From assembly GCF_023091155.1 (NCBI RefSeq), contig NZ_JAHWXK010000001.1, positions 1,178,001 through 1,242,000 of the forward strand: 64,000 nt of DNA, in the 5' to 3' direction. The notes beneath the pieces are model-generated. The model had not been told where the DNA came from, searched no databases, and was given only the letters and a program-made list of their open reading frames with translations. Source of the stretch: Microbacterium sufflavum (GTDB lineage Bacteria > Actinomycetota > Actinomycetes > Actinomycetales > Microbacteriaceae). Positions 48,022-58,402 of this stretch are shown here, one piece after another. Each line of letters starts with the position of its first letter. Position 1 is the stretch's first letter. A program made the position numbers and the translations under genes.

Positions 48022-50537
48022 TGGCCGCCGCGTCGCTCGGCCTCGGACGGCTCGTCCGCGCCGACCTGCGCCACCACCGGCGCAGCCTCGCCGGAGTGTT
48101 CGTGGCGATCTTCGTCGCGAGCGCCCTGGTCACCGGGCTCGGCGTGCTCGTGGAGTCGGGCATCCGCGGCGGCCTCGCCCCGCAGCGCTACACGGCAGCC
48201 GAGGTCGTGGTGGGCGCCGTGCAGCAGGTCGACGTGCCGGAGGACCTGCCCGTGGCACTGCGCGAGCGTGCGCCGCTGCCCGCCGACGCCGCCCGCGAGA
48301 TCGCGGAGCTGCCCGGGGTCGAGGCCGTGGTCGCCGACGTGACCGTACCCCTCGCGGCCTCCGGAGCCCCGGATGCGACGGCGGTCGTGGAGGCGCACCC
48401 CTGGGCGGCGACGGCGCTCACGGGCTTCACGCTCAGCGACGGCCGCGAGCCCGCCGAGGCTGAGGAGGTCGTGGTCACCGCGGACTCCGGGCACGCGGTG
48501 GGCGACACCCTCTCGCTCGCGCACGGCGGTGAGCCGGCGGACTACCGCGTCGTGGGCGTGGTGACCGCGCCCGCGCCGCCCGAGCGCGGGGCGGCCGTGT
48601 TCCTCACGGGCGACCGCATCGCCGAGCTCGACCCGCACGGCGGCGCCCCGCAGGTGCTCGGCGTGTTCGTGGAGGGCAAGGACGCGGAGGCCGTGGCGAC
48701 CGCCATCGGCGAGGCCCTGCCCGGGGTGGTCGCCCGCACCGGCGACGCCCGCGGCGACGTGGAGTTCCTCGACTCCGGCGCCGCCCGCACGATGCTCGTC
48801 GCGATCGGCAGCGCCTTCGTCGGCACGTGCATCCTCGTGGCGCTGTTCATCGTGGCGGGCACGCTGTCGCTGTCGGTGCAGGCGCGACGGCGGGAGTATG
48901 CGCTGCTCCGGGCGGTGGGCGCGACACCGCAGCAGGTGCACGCGCTGATCGCCCGCGAGGTGCTCGCGGTCGCCGCGGTCGCCGCGGTGCTCGGCCTGGC
49001 TCCGGGCTACCTGCTCTCGACGGTGCTGCAGACCGCGTTCGTGGCCGGAGGGGTGATCCCGGGCGACTTTGCGCTCGCCGTGAGCCCGATCCCCGCGGCC
49101 GGTGCTCTGCTGCTGGTGCTCGGCGCGGCGTGGGGTGCGGCGCGGATCGCGGCTCGGCGCCCCGCGCGCCTTGACCCCATCGAGGCGCTGCGCGAGTCGT
49201 CGACCGGGCCGGGCCCCATCGGCCTGCCGCGCATCATCGCCGGGATCGTGTTCGCCGCCGCCGGGGTCTCGGTCTCGACCGTGCCGCTGGTGGTGCGCGG
49301 GGATGCGGCCGTCGGCGCCTCGGCGGGTGCCGCCCTGATGCTGATCGTCGCGCTGGGGCTGCTCGGCCCGTGGCTGGTCGCGGTCTGCGTGCGGCTGGTC
49401 GGCCCGCTGCTGCGTCGGCTCTCGGCGGCGGGCTTCCTCGCCGCCGCCAACACGGCGGCGGGCAGTCGACGGCTGGCGGCCGCGATCCTCCCCATCGCGC
49501 TCGGCATCGGGCTGGGACTGGTGCAGATCGGCGGACCGGCGATCGTCGCGGACGAGGCGGCGCAGCAGGCCCGCGACGGCGTCACCGCGGAACTGCGGGT
49601 GTCCGCGCCCGCGGGACTCTCGCCCGCGACGGTCGAGGCGCTGCGGGAGGCACCGGGGGTGACCGGGGCCTCGGGCGTGGCGCTCAGCGCGGCCGTGATC
49701 GACTCGCGCGACATCGAGGGCCAGCTCGAGCGCACCGAGTACGTGCTGCAGGGCGTCGACCCCGCGACCGTGGACGGGCTGCTCGACCTGCAGGTGCAGG
49801 AGGGGGCGCTGGCGGCACTCGACGGCGGCCGTGCCATCGCCGTGAGCGTCGACACCGCACACACCCTCGGGGTCGGCCTGGGCGACACGGTCACCGGGAC
49901 GATGGGCGACGGCACGGCGCTGGACGCCACCGTCGTCGCGGTCTACGAGCGGGGCCTCGGCTTCGGCGCCCTCACCATGGACGCCGCGCACGTGCGCGCC
50001 CACACCTCCGCGGGGCTCGACGCGTTCGCCCTCGTGTCCGTGGAGGGCGACGCGGCACAGACGGCCGATGCCCTCGCGGCGGGCGGGCTGCTCGTCGCAC
50101 CCGCGTCCGGGCAGAAGGCCAGCGGGGCGGATGCCGTCTCGCAGCAGGGCTGGGTGAACCTCGTCGCGCTGCTGGTGATCCTCGGGTACATCGCGATCGC
50201 CGTGGTGAACACCCTCGTGATGGCGACCGGTGAGCGCTCGCGCGAGCTGGCGCTGCTGCAGCTGGTCGGGGCGACCCGCGGCCAGGTGCGCGCCACCATG
50301 CGAGTCGAGGCGATCCTCGTCGCCGCGATCTCGATGGTGTTCGGCGTGCTCGTGGCGATCCCGCCGCTGATGGGGATGAGCTACGGCATCTCCGGACAGC
50401 CGGTCCCCGCGATGCCGGTCCTCGGCTCGCTCGCGATCATCGGCGGCATGGGGGCGCTGGCGCTGGTCGCCCTCCGCGTCGCGACGGGCGCGGCGCTGCG
50501 GCGTCGGCCGATCGAGGAGATCGGTTCGCGCGAGTAG
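48021..50537 (+). CDS. FtsX-like permease, two repeats (MacB class)
   Basis: This 838-aa membrane protein has two FtsX/MacB_PCD units. Each has a signal-like helix, a large extracellular domain and a three-helix bundle; the bundles start at FVGTCILVALFIVAGTLSL and WVNLVALLVILGYIAIAVVN. Both carry the coupling helix pattern RRREYALLRAVGATPQQVHA and RSRELALLQLVGATRGQVRA. This 8-10 TM layout is typical of actinobacterial permeases linked to two-component systems. The ATG at 48021 overlaps the ATPase stop. The substrate is not evident. Confidence 0.9.
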
Positions 50538-50545
50538 TGCGGTGT

Positions 50546-50578
50546 GACGGGGGCGTCCGCGCGGCGGGCGTCCCCGTC
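50546..50578 (+). terminator. Putative terminator of the MacB-like operon
   Basis: GACGGGG and CCCCGTC form a 7-bp outer stem around an inner CCGC/GCGG stem, 9 bp after the permease stop. Confidence 0.5.
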
Positions 50579-50790
50579 CGCATCGGGCGAGGGGGATCCG
50601 CCCGCCGGGTGGGGTGAAAAGGCGGGGTGAATTCTCCCGGTCCGGCCGGGACGGAGCTGCGCACCCGGGCAGTCTGGCGGAGGCCCGGACCGAGTACGCC
50701 ATACCCGATGGTGCTCGGCGGTCGCCTGAGGGGGCGGGGCTTCCGTGTGCGCGCACGCGCCGCGGACAGCGATGGATGGGGAGTGAAGTC

Positions 50791-53700
50791 GTGGGATTCC
50801 GTGATGCCCGTGAGCAGCGGCCGAGCCGCTGGAGCCGGACCAGGAAGCTGATCGGCGGTGTGGTGAGCACCGCGCTCGTCGCCTCGTCGATGATCGTGGT
50901 GGGCGGCACGCTCACCGCGGCGCCGGCCGCAGCAGCCGAGCCGTTCCTCTGCACGCCGGGAGCGGTGTACGTGCAGAGCACCTCCGAGGTGCGCGAGTTC
51001 GCGGTGAACGAGCAGGGCGGCGCCCCCGGCGACGGCGGCACGCTCAGCAGCATCAACCTCGGCGCGAACCACTCCAACAACGCGCTCGGTCTCTCGTCCA
51101 ACGGACGCTACGCGTACACCGTCACGAACGCCGCCGGCAGCAAGATGCTCGCGAAGCACGACCGCGTGACCGACACCACCACGCGCACCTCGTTCTCGCT
51201 CAACTCCTCGGTCCTGCGCGGCGCCGTGCACCCCGTCACCGGCGTGTACTACTTCGCCAGCGGCACGATCAACGGCGCCATCAACCTGTACGCGTGGAAC
51301 GAGAACGTCACCCCGCAGACCTACGTGCAGGTCGGCACGCTGCGCCCGACCACCGGCAGCAGCGCGTTCGGCGCCAACGGCGACATGGCCTTCAGCGCCT
51401 CCGGTCAGCTCGTGCTCGTGGCCGACAACTACATCTACTCGTCCGACCTGCCGAGCACGCTGCAGCCGAGCACCGCCACGATCGACGCCAAGCAGGTGCA
51501 CGACATGGGCGCGGGCGTGCAGGGCAACGGCATCGCGTTCGGCAACCTCGGGCACATCTTCGTGTCGGTGTCCGGCGGCGGCAACCGCATCATCGAGGTG
51601 GACCTGCCCCGTGGGGCGACCGTGAACACCACGTCGCTGGGGAACTTCGGGCCCACCGACATGGCCAGCTGCACGTTCCCCAACACCCTCACGCTCAAGA
51701 AGGACCTCCCGAACGGGCGCCAGGCCGACACCGACCAGTTCGCGCTGCGCGTGCAGTCGCCCACCGGCTACCAGGTGCCGCAGACCGATGCCACGACGCG
51801 TGGCGCGCAGCCCGGCCTGCAGCCCGACTACGCGGGTCCGGTGTTCACCAACCAGGGCGACGCCTTCCAGCTCTCCGAGTCGCCCGCCGGCACGACCGAC
51901 CCGGCCCGCTACGACGCGTCCCTGGTCTGCGTGCAGGTCAACCCCGACGGCTCGACGACCCCGGTCGCGGTGACCGCCGACGGCCAGGTCACCCAGCCAT
52001 CCGGTCCGCTGGGCACCGACGTCACCTGCACGTACACGAACCTGCGCCTCGCACCCGGCCTGGCCCTGCGCAAGACCTCGGATCCCGCGAACGGCACCGC
52101 CGTGACCGCGGGGCAGCGCGTCACCTACACGGTCGAGGCGGAGAACACCGGCAACACGCGCCTCGACCCGGTCACCGTGAGCGACGACCTGTCCGGCGTG
52201 CGCGCCTTCGCGACCTACCAGGGCGACGTGGCGACCGCGATCGACGGCGACCCGGTGACCTCGGGCGCCGCGACCGTCACGGGCGACGAGCTCGCCTGGA
52301 GCGGTGCGCTCGAGCCCGGCCAGGTGCTGACCGTGACCTACTCGGTGATCGTCGACGAGGGCGCGGAGGGCGAGCGCATCGCCAACAGCGTCACCGCGTC
52401 GGGCACGCCCCCCGGCGGCTTCGACCCGATCGTCCCCCCGGCCGTCACGACCGAGCACCCCGTCGCCGGCTTCGAGCTCGTCAAGACCTCGTCGCCCGCC
52501 TCGGGCAGCACGGTCGAGCCCGGCCAGACCATCCAGTACACCGTGACCGGCACCAACACCGGCGCGACTCCGCTCGACCCCGCCTCGCTCACGGACGACC
52601 TCTCCGGCGTGCTCGCCCACGCCGCGTACAACGACGACCTCGCGACCGCGATCGACGGCACGACCCTCACCACGGGCGGCGCGACCCTCACCGGCAGCAC
52701 CCTCGCCTGGACCGGGGCCCTCCAGCCCGGGCAGACCGTGACCGTGACCTACTCCGTGACCGTGGGAGAGGACGCCTCGGGCGAGATCCTCCGCAACACC
52801 GTCGCGGGCTCCGGCACCCCGGTCACGCCCGACCCCGGCGACCCGACCGGGCCGCTGGTGCCCGGTGAGCCGATCGTCCCGCCGACCTCCACCACGGAGC
52901 ACCCCGTGCTCGGCTCCGGCTTCACGATCTCGAAGACGGCCGACCCCGCGTCGGGCACCCGCGTCGACCCGGGCAGCGTGATCACGTACACCGTCACGGG
53001 CACCAACACGGGCGACACCGTGCTCGACCCGGCGACGATCACGGACGACCTGCGCGACGTGCTGGCCCACGCGAGCTCGAACGACGATGCGACCGCGACC
53101 CGCGGCGACGTCCGCGTGGCCGACGGAAAGCTGAACTGGAGCGGCCGACTGCTCCCGGGGCAGGACGTGGTGATCACCTACTCGGTCACGGTCGACGCCA
53201 CCGCGGGCGGCGAGCTCATCGCCAACACCGCCACCGGCGCCGCGACCCCGCTCATCCCCACGGATCCGAGCGAACCCGACAGCCCGACCACGCCTGGCAC
53301 GCCGATCACGCCGCCGCCCGCCACCACGGAGCACCCGGTGAACGAGCCCGGCTTCACGTTCGCGAAGACGGTCGACCCCGCCACGGGCACCGCCGTCGAC
53401 CCCGGCACCGTGCTGACCTACACGCTGACCGCCGCGAACACCGGCGAGACCGTGCTCGACCCGGTCGCGATCACGGACGACCTGTCCGGCGTGCTGCCCT
53501 CGGCGGCGTACAACGGCGACGCTGTCGCGACCATCGGCGGCGCGTCCGCGGGTGCCGTGACCGTGGACGGCGCGACACTCGCCTGGAGCGGGTCGCTCGC
53601 GGTCGGGGAGACCGTGACCGTCACCTACTCCGTGACTGTGACCGCAGAAGGCGTCGGCACCGTGATCGAGAACGCGGCGACCGCGTCTGCCACGCCGCCC

Positions 53701-55095
53701 GGCGGCTCCGTCATCACGCCGCCTCCCGGCACCACGACCACGCCGGTGAACCGTCCGGGCTTCTCGCTGTCGAAGAGCGCGGACCCGGCGACGGGCACCG
53801 CGGTCGACCCCGGCGCGGTCATCACCTACACGGTGACCGGCGTGAACACGGGTGAGACGGCGCTCGACCCCGTCGCGATCACGGACGACCTGTCCGACGT
53901 GCTCGCCCACGCCGCGTTCAACGGCGATGCGACCACCACGATCGACGGCGTCCCGGCCACGGCTCCCACCGTGGCGGGCGACCGGTTGTCGTGGAGCGGT
54001 GCACTGCCGGTGGGTGCGACCGTCACCCTCACGTACTCCGTGACCGTGGCGGCCGACGCGGGCGGCACCGTGCTGGCGAACCGGGCCTCCGGCTCCGCGA
54101 CCCCGCCCGGGGGCGTGCCGCCGATCGAGACGCCGCCCGCCACGACCGAGCACCCGGTCAACGCGCCCGGCTTCGAGCTGCGCAAGACCGCCGACCCCGC
54201 GGACGGCACCCGCGTCGACCCGGGCAGCGTCATCACGTACACCGTGACCGGCGTGAACACGGGTGAGACGGCTCTGGCGCCCGTGAGCATCGACGACGAC
54301 CTGTCGGGCGTGCTCGCGCACGCCGACTACAACGGCGACGTGACGGCCACCGTGGTCGACGGCGTCGCGCCCGCCCCGGTCGTGGCCGGCGACGAGCTGA
54401 CGTGGACGGGCGACCTCGCGGTCGGCCAGCGCGTCACCATCACCTACTCGGTGACCGTGCACGCAGACGCGGGCGGTGCGACCATCGCCAACACGGTCGA
54501 GGGCACGGCGACGCCTCCGGGTGGCGCGGTGATCACGCCCCCGCCGACGACCACGGAGAACCCGGTCGGCACCCCCGGCTTCACGTTCGCGAAGACCTCG
54601 GACCCCGGTTCGGGCACGGCCGTGGCGACGGGAAGCGTCGTGACCTACACGCTCACCGGCACCAACACCGGCGAGACCGGGCTGGACGAGGTGGTCGTGC
54701 GGGACGACCTGGCCGGAGTGCTGCGGCACGCCGACCTGCGCGGCACGGCGACGGCCACGGTGGGTGACCGCGAGGTGGCCGCCCCCGTGATCGACGGGAC
54801 GGCGCTGCGCTGGACGGGCAGTCTCGCGGAGGGGGAGAGCGTCGTGATCACCTACGCCGTGACCGTGCACGCCGACGCGGCTGGCGCCTCGCTGCGGAAC
54901 GTGGCCGTCGCCTCGGCCACGCCGCCCGGAGGGGAGACGATCACCCCGCCCGCCGGCACGACCGAGAACCGGGTGCTGACGCCCCTCGCCGTCACCGGCG
55001 GACAGCTGGCGCCCTGGGTCCTGATGCTTGCGATCGCCCTGCTGCTCACCGGAGCCGCGCTGCTGATCGTGCGCCGGCGTCGCATGCAGGCCTGA
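50791..55095 (+). CDS. Wall-anchored surface protein with seven DUF11 repeats and LAVTG sorting signal
   Basis: This 1434-aa protein starts with a signal peptide (KLIGGVVSTALVASSMIVVGG, cleavage near PAAAAEP). Then come a beta-propeller-like domain (about residues 50-305, GAVYVQSTSEVREFAVN, ALGLSSNGRYAYTV), a SpaA/prealbumin-like domain (about 306-415), and seven DUF11-type beta-sandwich repeats of about 130-150 residues (about 420-1390). The C-terminus has LAVTG (1399-1403), a hydrophobic helix and RRRR, a class E-type sortase signal. The GTG at 50791 follows GGGGAG; an ATG at 50776 is the alternative. Repeats are rich in Thr, Asp and Pro and nearly free of Cys. It probably forms a long stalk on the cell surface; adhesion is a guess. 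No sortase gene is nearby. Confidence 0.88.
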   Translation: MGFRDAREQRPSRWSRTRKLIGGVVSTALVASSMIVVGGTLTAAPAAAAEPFLCTPGAVYVQSTSEVREFAVNEQGGAPGDGGTLSSINLGANHSNNALGLSSNGRYAYTVTNAAGSKMLAKHDRVTDTTTRTSFSLNSSVLRGAVHPVTGVYYFASGTINGAINLYAWNENVTPQTYVQVGTLRPTTGSSAFGANGDMAFSASGQLVLVADNYIYSSDLPSTLQPSTATIDAKQVHDMGAGVQGNGIAFGNLGHIFVSVSGGGNRIIEVDLPRGATVNTTSLGNFGPTDMASCTFPNTLTLKKDLPNGRQADTDQFALRVQSPTGYQVPQTDATTRGAQPGLQPDYAGPVFTNQGDAFQLSESPAGTTDPARYDASLVCVQVNPDGSTTPVAVTADGQVTQPSGPLGTDVTCTYTNLRLAPGLALRKTSDPANGTAVTAGQRVTYTVEAENTGNTRLDPVTVSDDLSGVRAFATYQGDVATAIDGDPVTSGAATVTGDELAWSGALEPGQVLTVTYSVIVDEGAEGERIANSVTASGTPPGGFDPIVPPAVTTEHPVAGFELVKTSSPASGSTVEPGQTIQYTVTGTNTGATPLDPASLTDDLSGVLAHAAYNDDLATAIDGTTLTTGGATLTGSTLAWTGALQPGQTVTVTYSVTVGEDASGEILRNTVAGSGTPVTPDPGDPTGPLVPGEPIVPPTSTTEHPVLGSGFTISKTADPASGTRVDPGSVITYTVTGTNTGDTVLDPATITDDLRDVLAHASSNDDATATRGDVRVADGKLNWSGRLLPGQDVVITYSVTVDATAGGELIANTATGAATPLIPTDPSEPDSPTTPGTPITPPPATTEHPVNEPGFTFAKTVDPATGTAVDPGTVLTYTLTAANTGETVLDPVAITDDLSGVLPSAAYNGDAVATIGGASAGAVTVDGATLAWSGSLAVGETVTVTYSVTVTAEGVGTVIENAATASATPPGGSVITPPPGTTTTPVNRPGFSLSKSADPATGTAVDPGAVITYTVTGVNTGETALDPVAITDDLSDVLAHAAFNGDATTTIDGVPATAPTVAGDRLSWSGALPVGATVTLTYSVTVAADAGGTVLANRASGSATPPGGVPPIETPPATTEHPVNAPGFELRKTADPADGTRVDPGSVITYTVTGVNTGETALAPVSIDDDLSGVLAHADYNGDVTATVVDGVAPAPVVAGDELTWTGDLAVGQRVTITYSVTVHADAGGATIANTVEGTATPPGGAVITPPPTTTENPVGTPGFTFAKTSDPGSGTAVATGSVVTYTLTGTNTGETGLDEVVVRDDLAGVLRHADLRGTATATVGDREVAAPVIDGTALRWTGSLAEGESVVITYAVTVHADAAGASLRNVAVASATPPGGETITPPAGTTENRVLTPLAVTGGQLAPWVLMLAIALLLTGAALLIVRRRRMQA
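52048..54965 (+). repeat. Seven DUF11 coding repeats
   Basis: Seven tandem units of about 390-440 bp encode a (K-T/S-x-D/S-P) start, NTG-x-T/A-x-L-D/A-P in the middle and TVTYSVTV near the end, joined by TTEHPV- or TTENPV-type linkers. Units 3-6 are most alike. Confidence 0.88.
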
Positions 55096-55107
55096 CGACC
55101 CCCCGCC

Positions 55108-55143
55108 GGCTCCCGGCCGCCGCCCCACGCGCGGCCGGGAGCC
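55108..55143. terminator. Bidirectional terminator hairpin
   Basis: A perfect 12-bp stem (55108-55119 with 55132-55143) and 12-nt loop separate the surface protein gene from the convergent LuxR-type regulator gene. Confidence 0.8.
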
Positions 55144-55150
55144 CTCGGGA

Positions 55151-57691
55151 TCAGTCGGGGAGCAGTCCGTGCCGGGCGGCCTGTTCCAGCGCCTCGGTGC
55201 GATTGGCCGCGTCGAGCTTGCGGTAGATGCTGCGCAGCTGCGTCTTGAGGGTGTTCGGCGACACGCTCAGCTCGGCGGCGATGTCCGGCAGCGCCGCCCC
55301 CGAGGTGAGGGCGTGCAGCACGACCTGCTCGCGGGACGACAGTCGCGGCCGCGTCGCGAACGACGGCAGCGCGGAACGCGTGGGCAGGGGCGCGCCGCCG
55401 AGGGGGGCCAGGTCGGCGCGCACGGCCGCGAAGTCCTCGGCGCCGAGCAGGGCGATCGGGGTCCGCAGCTCCCGGTCGGCGAGCTGCGCGGCCAGCGCGT
55501 CGGTGGTCGGCTGCGCGGCGGCCGGGGTCACGCGGTGCAGGGCGGCGCTCTGCACGGCCGCGGCCTCCGCGCGCTCGCGAGACGTGGTCGGCTGGAGCCG
55601 CGTCTGCGCCAGCATGCGCACCGCCTCCGGCGCACGACCGTCGACCAGGGCCACCCTGGCGCGTTCCAGCAGCGTCGCGAAGCGGTCGCCCGGCGCGTCG
55701 CGCTGCTTGATGCTGCGGGCGGCCCGGACGTCGCCGAGCGCGAGGTGCAGCAGGATCCGCGGGCGGCTGAGGGCCTGTCGTGCGTGGGGTGTTGCGCCCT
55801 CGCGTCCCCGCATCCTGGCGAAGGACTCCAGGCGTTCGAGGCCGCCCGCGGCGTCGCCGTCGTGCAGCGCGATCCACGCCTCCACGGCGGCCATGGTCGT
55901 CCAGTGCTCGCTCGTCGCCCGGTGGGGGAGGAACGCCCGTACGTGCTGTTTCGCGGCGTGGAGGTCGCCGTCCTCGACCGCGAGCATCGCCTCGGCCACG
56001 CGGTAGAACGTGCCGCGGTAGCCGTCGAGCAGCTCCTGGCTGTGACCGCCGTCGCGGAGGAGGCCGACGAAGTGCCGCGCCTCGGGGAGGTCTCCGGCCC
56101 TGGCGTGGATCCCGGCGAGCAGGCTCATGGCGTGGAACCCGTTGCCGGTGCCCTGCGCAGCGGCGAGAGCCGCGGCCTCCTCCAAGAGCCCCACCGCCTG
56201 TTCGCGGCGGCCTCCGTAGTACAGCGACAGCGCGAGGTGGGTGCACAGCAGCGGCATCTCCCGGGCGTAGCGGTGCCACTCGCTCTCGGGGGTCTCCGTG
56301 AACAGCGCGAGGGCACGGGCCGCGACCTGTCCCGCCCGGTCGGGCATGCCGATGACCCGCAGGGCCGCGCTCTCGGCGGTCCAGATGAAGAGGCGCTCGG
56401 TCGCCGCGAGGCGGGTCTTCCGCCCGTTCGCTGCCGAGACCGCCAGGCGCAGGAGCTGGAGTCCGCGCAGGCGGCGCAGCCGGTTGGCGTTGAGGCAGAT
56501 GCCGAGGAGCATCGCCACGAGCGGCTCCTGCTTGAGGCGTGCGATCGGGAGGTCGCCGAGCAGTCGCACGACCGCCCTGCCGTCGTGGTCGAGCAGGTGG
56601 CTCCATCCCGACATGATCACGTGTGCCGCGAGGGCGAGGTCGTCCTCCTCCACGGCCAGACGCAGCCCCTCGAACGGAGCGCCCCGCCGCACGGCGCCCT
56701 CCACCGCGAGGCGCCGCAACCGGGGGATCTCGGCCGGGTGTGTGCGGCGGAGCTCGCGGCGCAGCAGGGTGCGGGCGTGCGGGGCCAGCCGGAACAGGCG
56801 GGGCTCACCGGGCTCCCAGTGCCCGAAGCCGAACACCTCGGATTCCTCGAGGGCGTGGACGATGTCGGGGTTGCCCGTCAGTGCGGCAGCGAGGGGGGTG
56901 TCGACGGCGTCGGTGATGCTGAGCCGGACGAGATCGTCCAGGGTCCGCTCGGCGAAGTCGTCCCGCTCGATGCGAGCCCGGAGGTAGTCCTCGATCGTCG
57001 CGGATGCCGCCTCGACGACGGCCGACCCGCCCCCGTGCAGGGCCGCCGCCCGGACGGCCGCGGGGAAGCCGCCCGTCGCCTCCTGGATCGCCTGGACCGT
57101 GTCATCGTCGACGGCGGGGTCGAGCATCGCGCGGATCTCGTCGTGGTCGAACATGAGCTCCTGCGGGCCGAGAAGCGCGGTGTCGATCACCAGGCGAAGC
57201 CCGGCGCTGTCGAAGGGACTGGGCCGGTTGGTCGCGACGACGAGTCGCACGAGCGGGAGCGCGGCGATCGTGCGACACAGGTCGAACACGCTCTCGCGGT
57301 CGAGCGCGGCGGCGTCGTCGAGCACGATCACCAGCGGCTCCGTGAGCGGGCACAGATGCTCGGTGACCGCGGCCCACAGCTCCCCGGGTGACTCCGTCGG
57401 GGGGTCTGCGGAAGCCCTGCCCTCTGGCGCCTGTTCGCGAAGGGCGCGCAGCAGGGCCAGCGCGAGGTCGGAGCTGCTCTCACGCCCGGGGGTCACGGTG
57501 AGCCAGACCACGCGGGACGAGGTGACGAACGCCCAGCCGACCACCGCGGTGGTCTTGCCCGAGCCCGATGCCCCGCGGAGCAGCGTGAGCGGGGTGTCCG
57601 TCTCGAGGGCTGCGTTGAGCCGCGGTCGCCCGATCACGTTCGTCGAGACGCGCGGCAGATGCCTGCTCTCACGCGCGACGGAATCCGTCAT
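55151..57691 (-). CDS. MalT-like LuxR family regulator with NTPase domain
   Basis: This 846-aa protein has an N-terminal STAND/AAA-type NTPase (Walker A LLRGASGSGKTTAVVGW near residues 37-53, Walker B LVIVLDDAAALD), a long helical TPR-like middle (LALSLYYGGRREQAVGLLEEA, ARAGDLPEARHFVGLL) and a C-terminal LuxR HTH (PRLSSREQVVLHAL, DIAAELSVSPNTLKTQLRSIYRKL). This is the LAL/MalT layout: a ligand-gated, ATP-dependent activator. The ATG at 57691 follows GGGGAGGGG; a frame extends 20 codons upstream. It is convergent with the surface protein gene, but a regulatory link is only positional. Confidence 0.88.
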   Translation of the reverse strand: MTDSVARESRHLPRVSTNVIGRPRLNAALETDTPLTLLRGASGSGKTTAVVGWAFVTSSRVVWLTVTPGRESSSDLALALLRALREQAPEGRASADPPTESPGELWAAVTEHLCPLTEPLVIVLDDAAALDRESVFDLCRTIAALPLVRLVVATNRPSPFDSAGLRLVIDTALLGPQELMFDHDEIRAMLDPAVDDDTVQAIQEATGGFPAAVRAAALHGGGSAVVEAASATIEDYLRARIERDDFAERTLDDLVRLSITDAVDTPLAAALTGNPDIVHALEESEVFGFGHWEPGEPRLFRLAPHARTLLRRELRRTHPAEIPRLRRLAVEGAVRRGAPFEGLRLAVEEDDLALAAHVIMSGWSHLLDHDGRAVVRLLGDLPIARLKQEPLVAMLLGICLNANRLRRLRGLQLLRLAVSAANGRKTRLAATERLFIWTAESAALRVIGMPDRAGQVAARALALFTETPESEWHRYAREMPLLCTHLALSLYYGGRREQAVGLLEEAAALAAAQGTGNGFHAMSLLAGIHARAGDLPEARHFVGLLRDGGHSQELLDGYRGTFYRVAEAMLAVEDGDLHAAKQHVRAFLPHRATSEHWTTMAAVEAWIALHDGDAAGGLERLESFARMRGREGATPHARQALSRPRILLHLALGDVRAARSIKQRDAPGDRFATLLERARVALVDGRAPEAVRMLAQTRLQPTTSRERAEAAAVQSAALHRVTPAAAQPTTDALAAQLADRELRTPIALLGAEDFAAVRADLAPLGGAPLPTRSALPSFATRPRLSSREQVVLHALTSGAALPDIAAELSVSPNTLKTQLRSIYRKLDAANRTEALEQAARHGLLPD

Positions 57692-57794
57692 GTCCCCTCC
57701 CCAGGTCCCCGCCTCCACAATATTCCGAAATGACGATCGGGCGGGTGACATGACGCCGCGGCGACGTCGGTGATCGGCCGGCCGCCGTGGCCTC

Positions 57795-57800
57795 TAGGCT
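57795..57800 (+). promoter_or_regulatory. -10 box for the 183-aa membrane protein
   Basis: TAGGCT ends 7 nt before the GTG at 57808; leaderless start predicted. Confidence 0.45.
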
Positions 57801-57807
57801 CGGAGAC

Positions 57808-58359
57808 GTGACGGACGGGCGGGCGAAGACGGTGCGACGCGTGCCGACCAGCGCCCTGCTGGTCAGTGCGGCGCTCGGTGCGATCCAGGCGCTCGTGTTC
57901 CTCGCGGTCGTTCCCGTCACCGGAGTGCTCGCGGCCGCCTCGCCCCCGGCCTACGCCCTGGTCGCCGCCGTGCACACGGCCCTGCCGTTCCTGGCGCGCG
58001 TGGTCACGCGCACGCCGGGCGCCGCCACGCTGACGGCGTTCGTGGCCGGGGCGCTCACGGTCGCGGTGTCGCCGATCGGACCACTCGGGCTGGTCCCGCT
58101 CCTGCTCGGCGGTCTGGTGCTCGACCTCGTGCTTCCGCTGCGGCGCGACGCTCGGGTGGGCGCAGGGCGGATCCTGGCGGCCGGGGCCGTCGCGGGGATC
58201 GCGCTGTTCCTGGTCGCGCTGCCGGTGTTCTCGCCGGAGCACCTGGTGCCCGCGGTGCTCGTGGCGACGCTGGCCGCGCGCGTGGTCGGGGAGGTCGCGG
58301 TCGCCGGGGTCGTGATCGCGGTGCGGAGGCTGCTGGCCCGCGCGGGCGTCGTCCGCTGA
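57808..58359 (+). CDS. Membrane protein, possible ECF transporter substrate component
   Basis: This 183-aa protein has about six hydrophobic segments (ALLVSAALGAIQALVFLAVV, PAYALVAAVHTALPFLARVV, TLTAFVAGALTVAVSPIG, LVPLLLGGLVLDLVLPL, ILAAGAVAGIALFLVALPVF, LVATLAARVVGEVAVAGVVI). Size and layout suit the S components of ECF vitamin transporters (YkoE-like), but no ECF ATPase or T component is adjacent, and no ligand motif is recognised. The GTG at 57808 follows a -10 box, and the codon is in the best register for the N-terminus TDGRAKTVRRV. Confidence 0.5.
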   Translation: MTDGRAKTVRRVPTSALLVSAALGAIQALVFLAVVPVTGVLAAASPPAYALVAAVHTALPFLARVVTRTPGAATLTAFVAGALTVAVSPIGPLGLVPLLLGGLVLDLVLPLRRDARVGAGRILAAGAVAGIALFLVALPVFSPEHLVPAVLVATLAARVVGEVAVAGVVIAVRRLLARAGVVR

Positions 58360-58390
58360 ACACGCCCCGAATACCTATACCCCGTGCGGG

Positions 58391-58396
58391 TAGTAT
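58391..58396 (+). promoter_or_regulatory. -10 box for the DUF6153 gene
   Basis: TAGTAT ends 6 nt before the ATG at 58403; leaderless start predicted. Confidence 0.6.
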
Positions 58397-58402
58397 CGGG
58401 GC

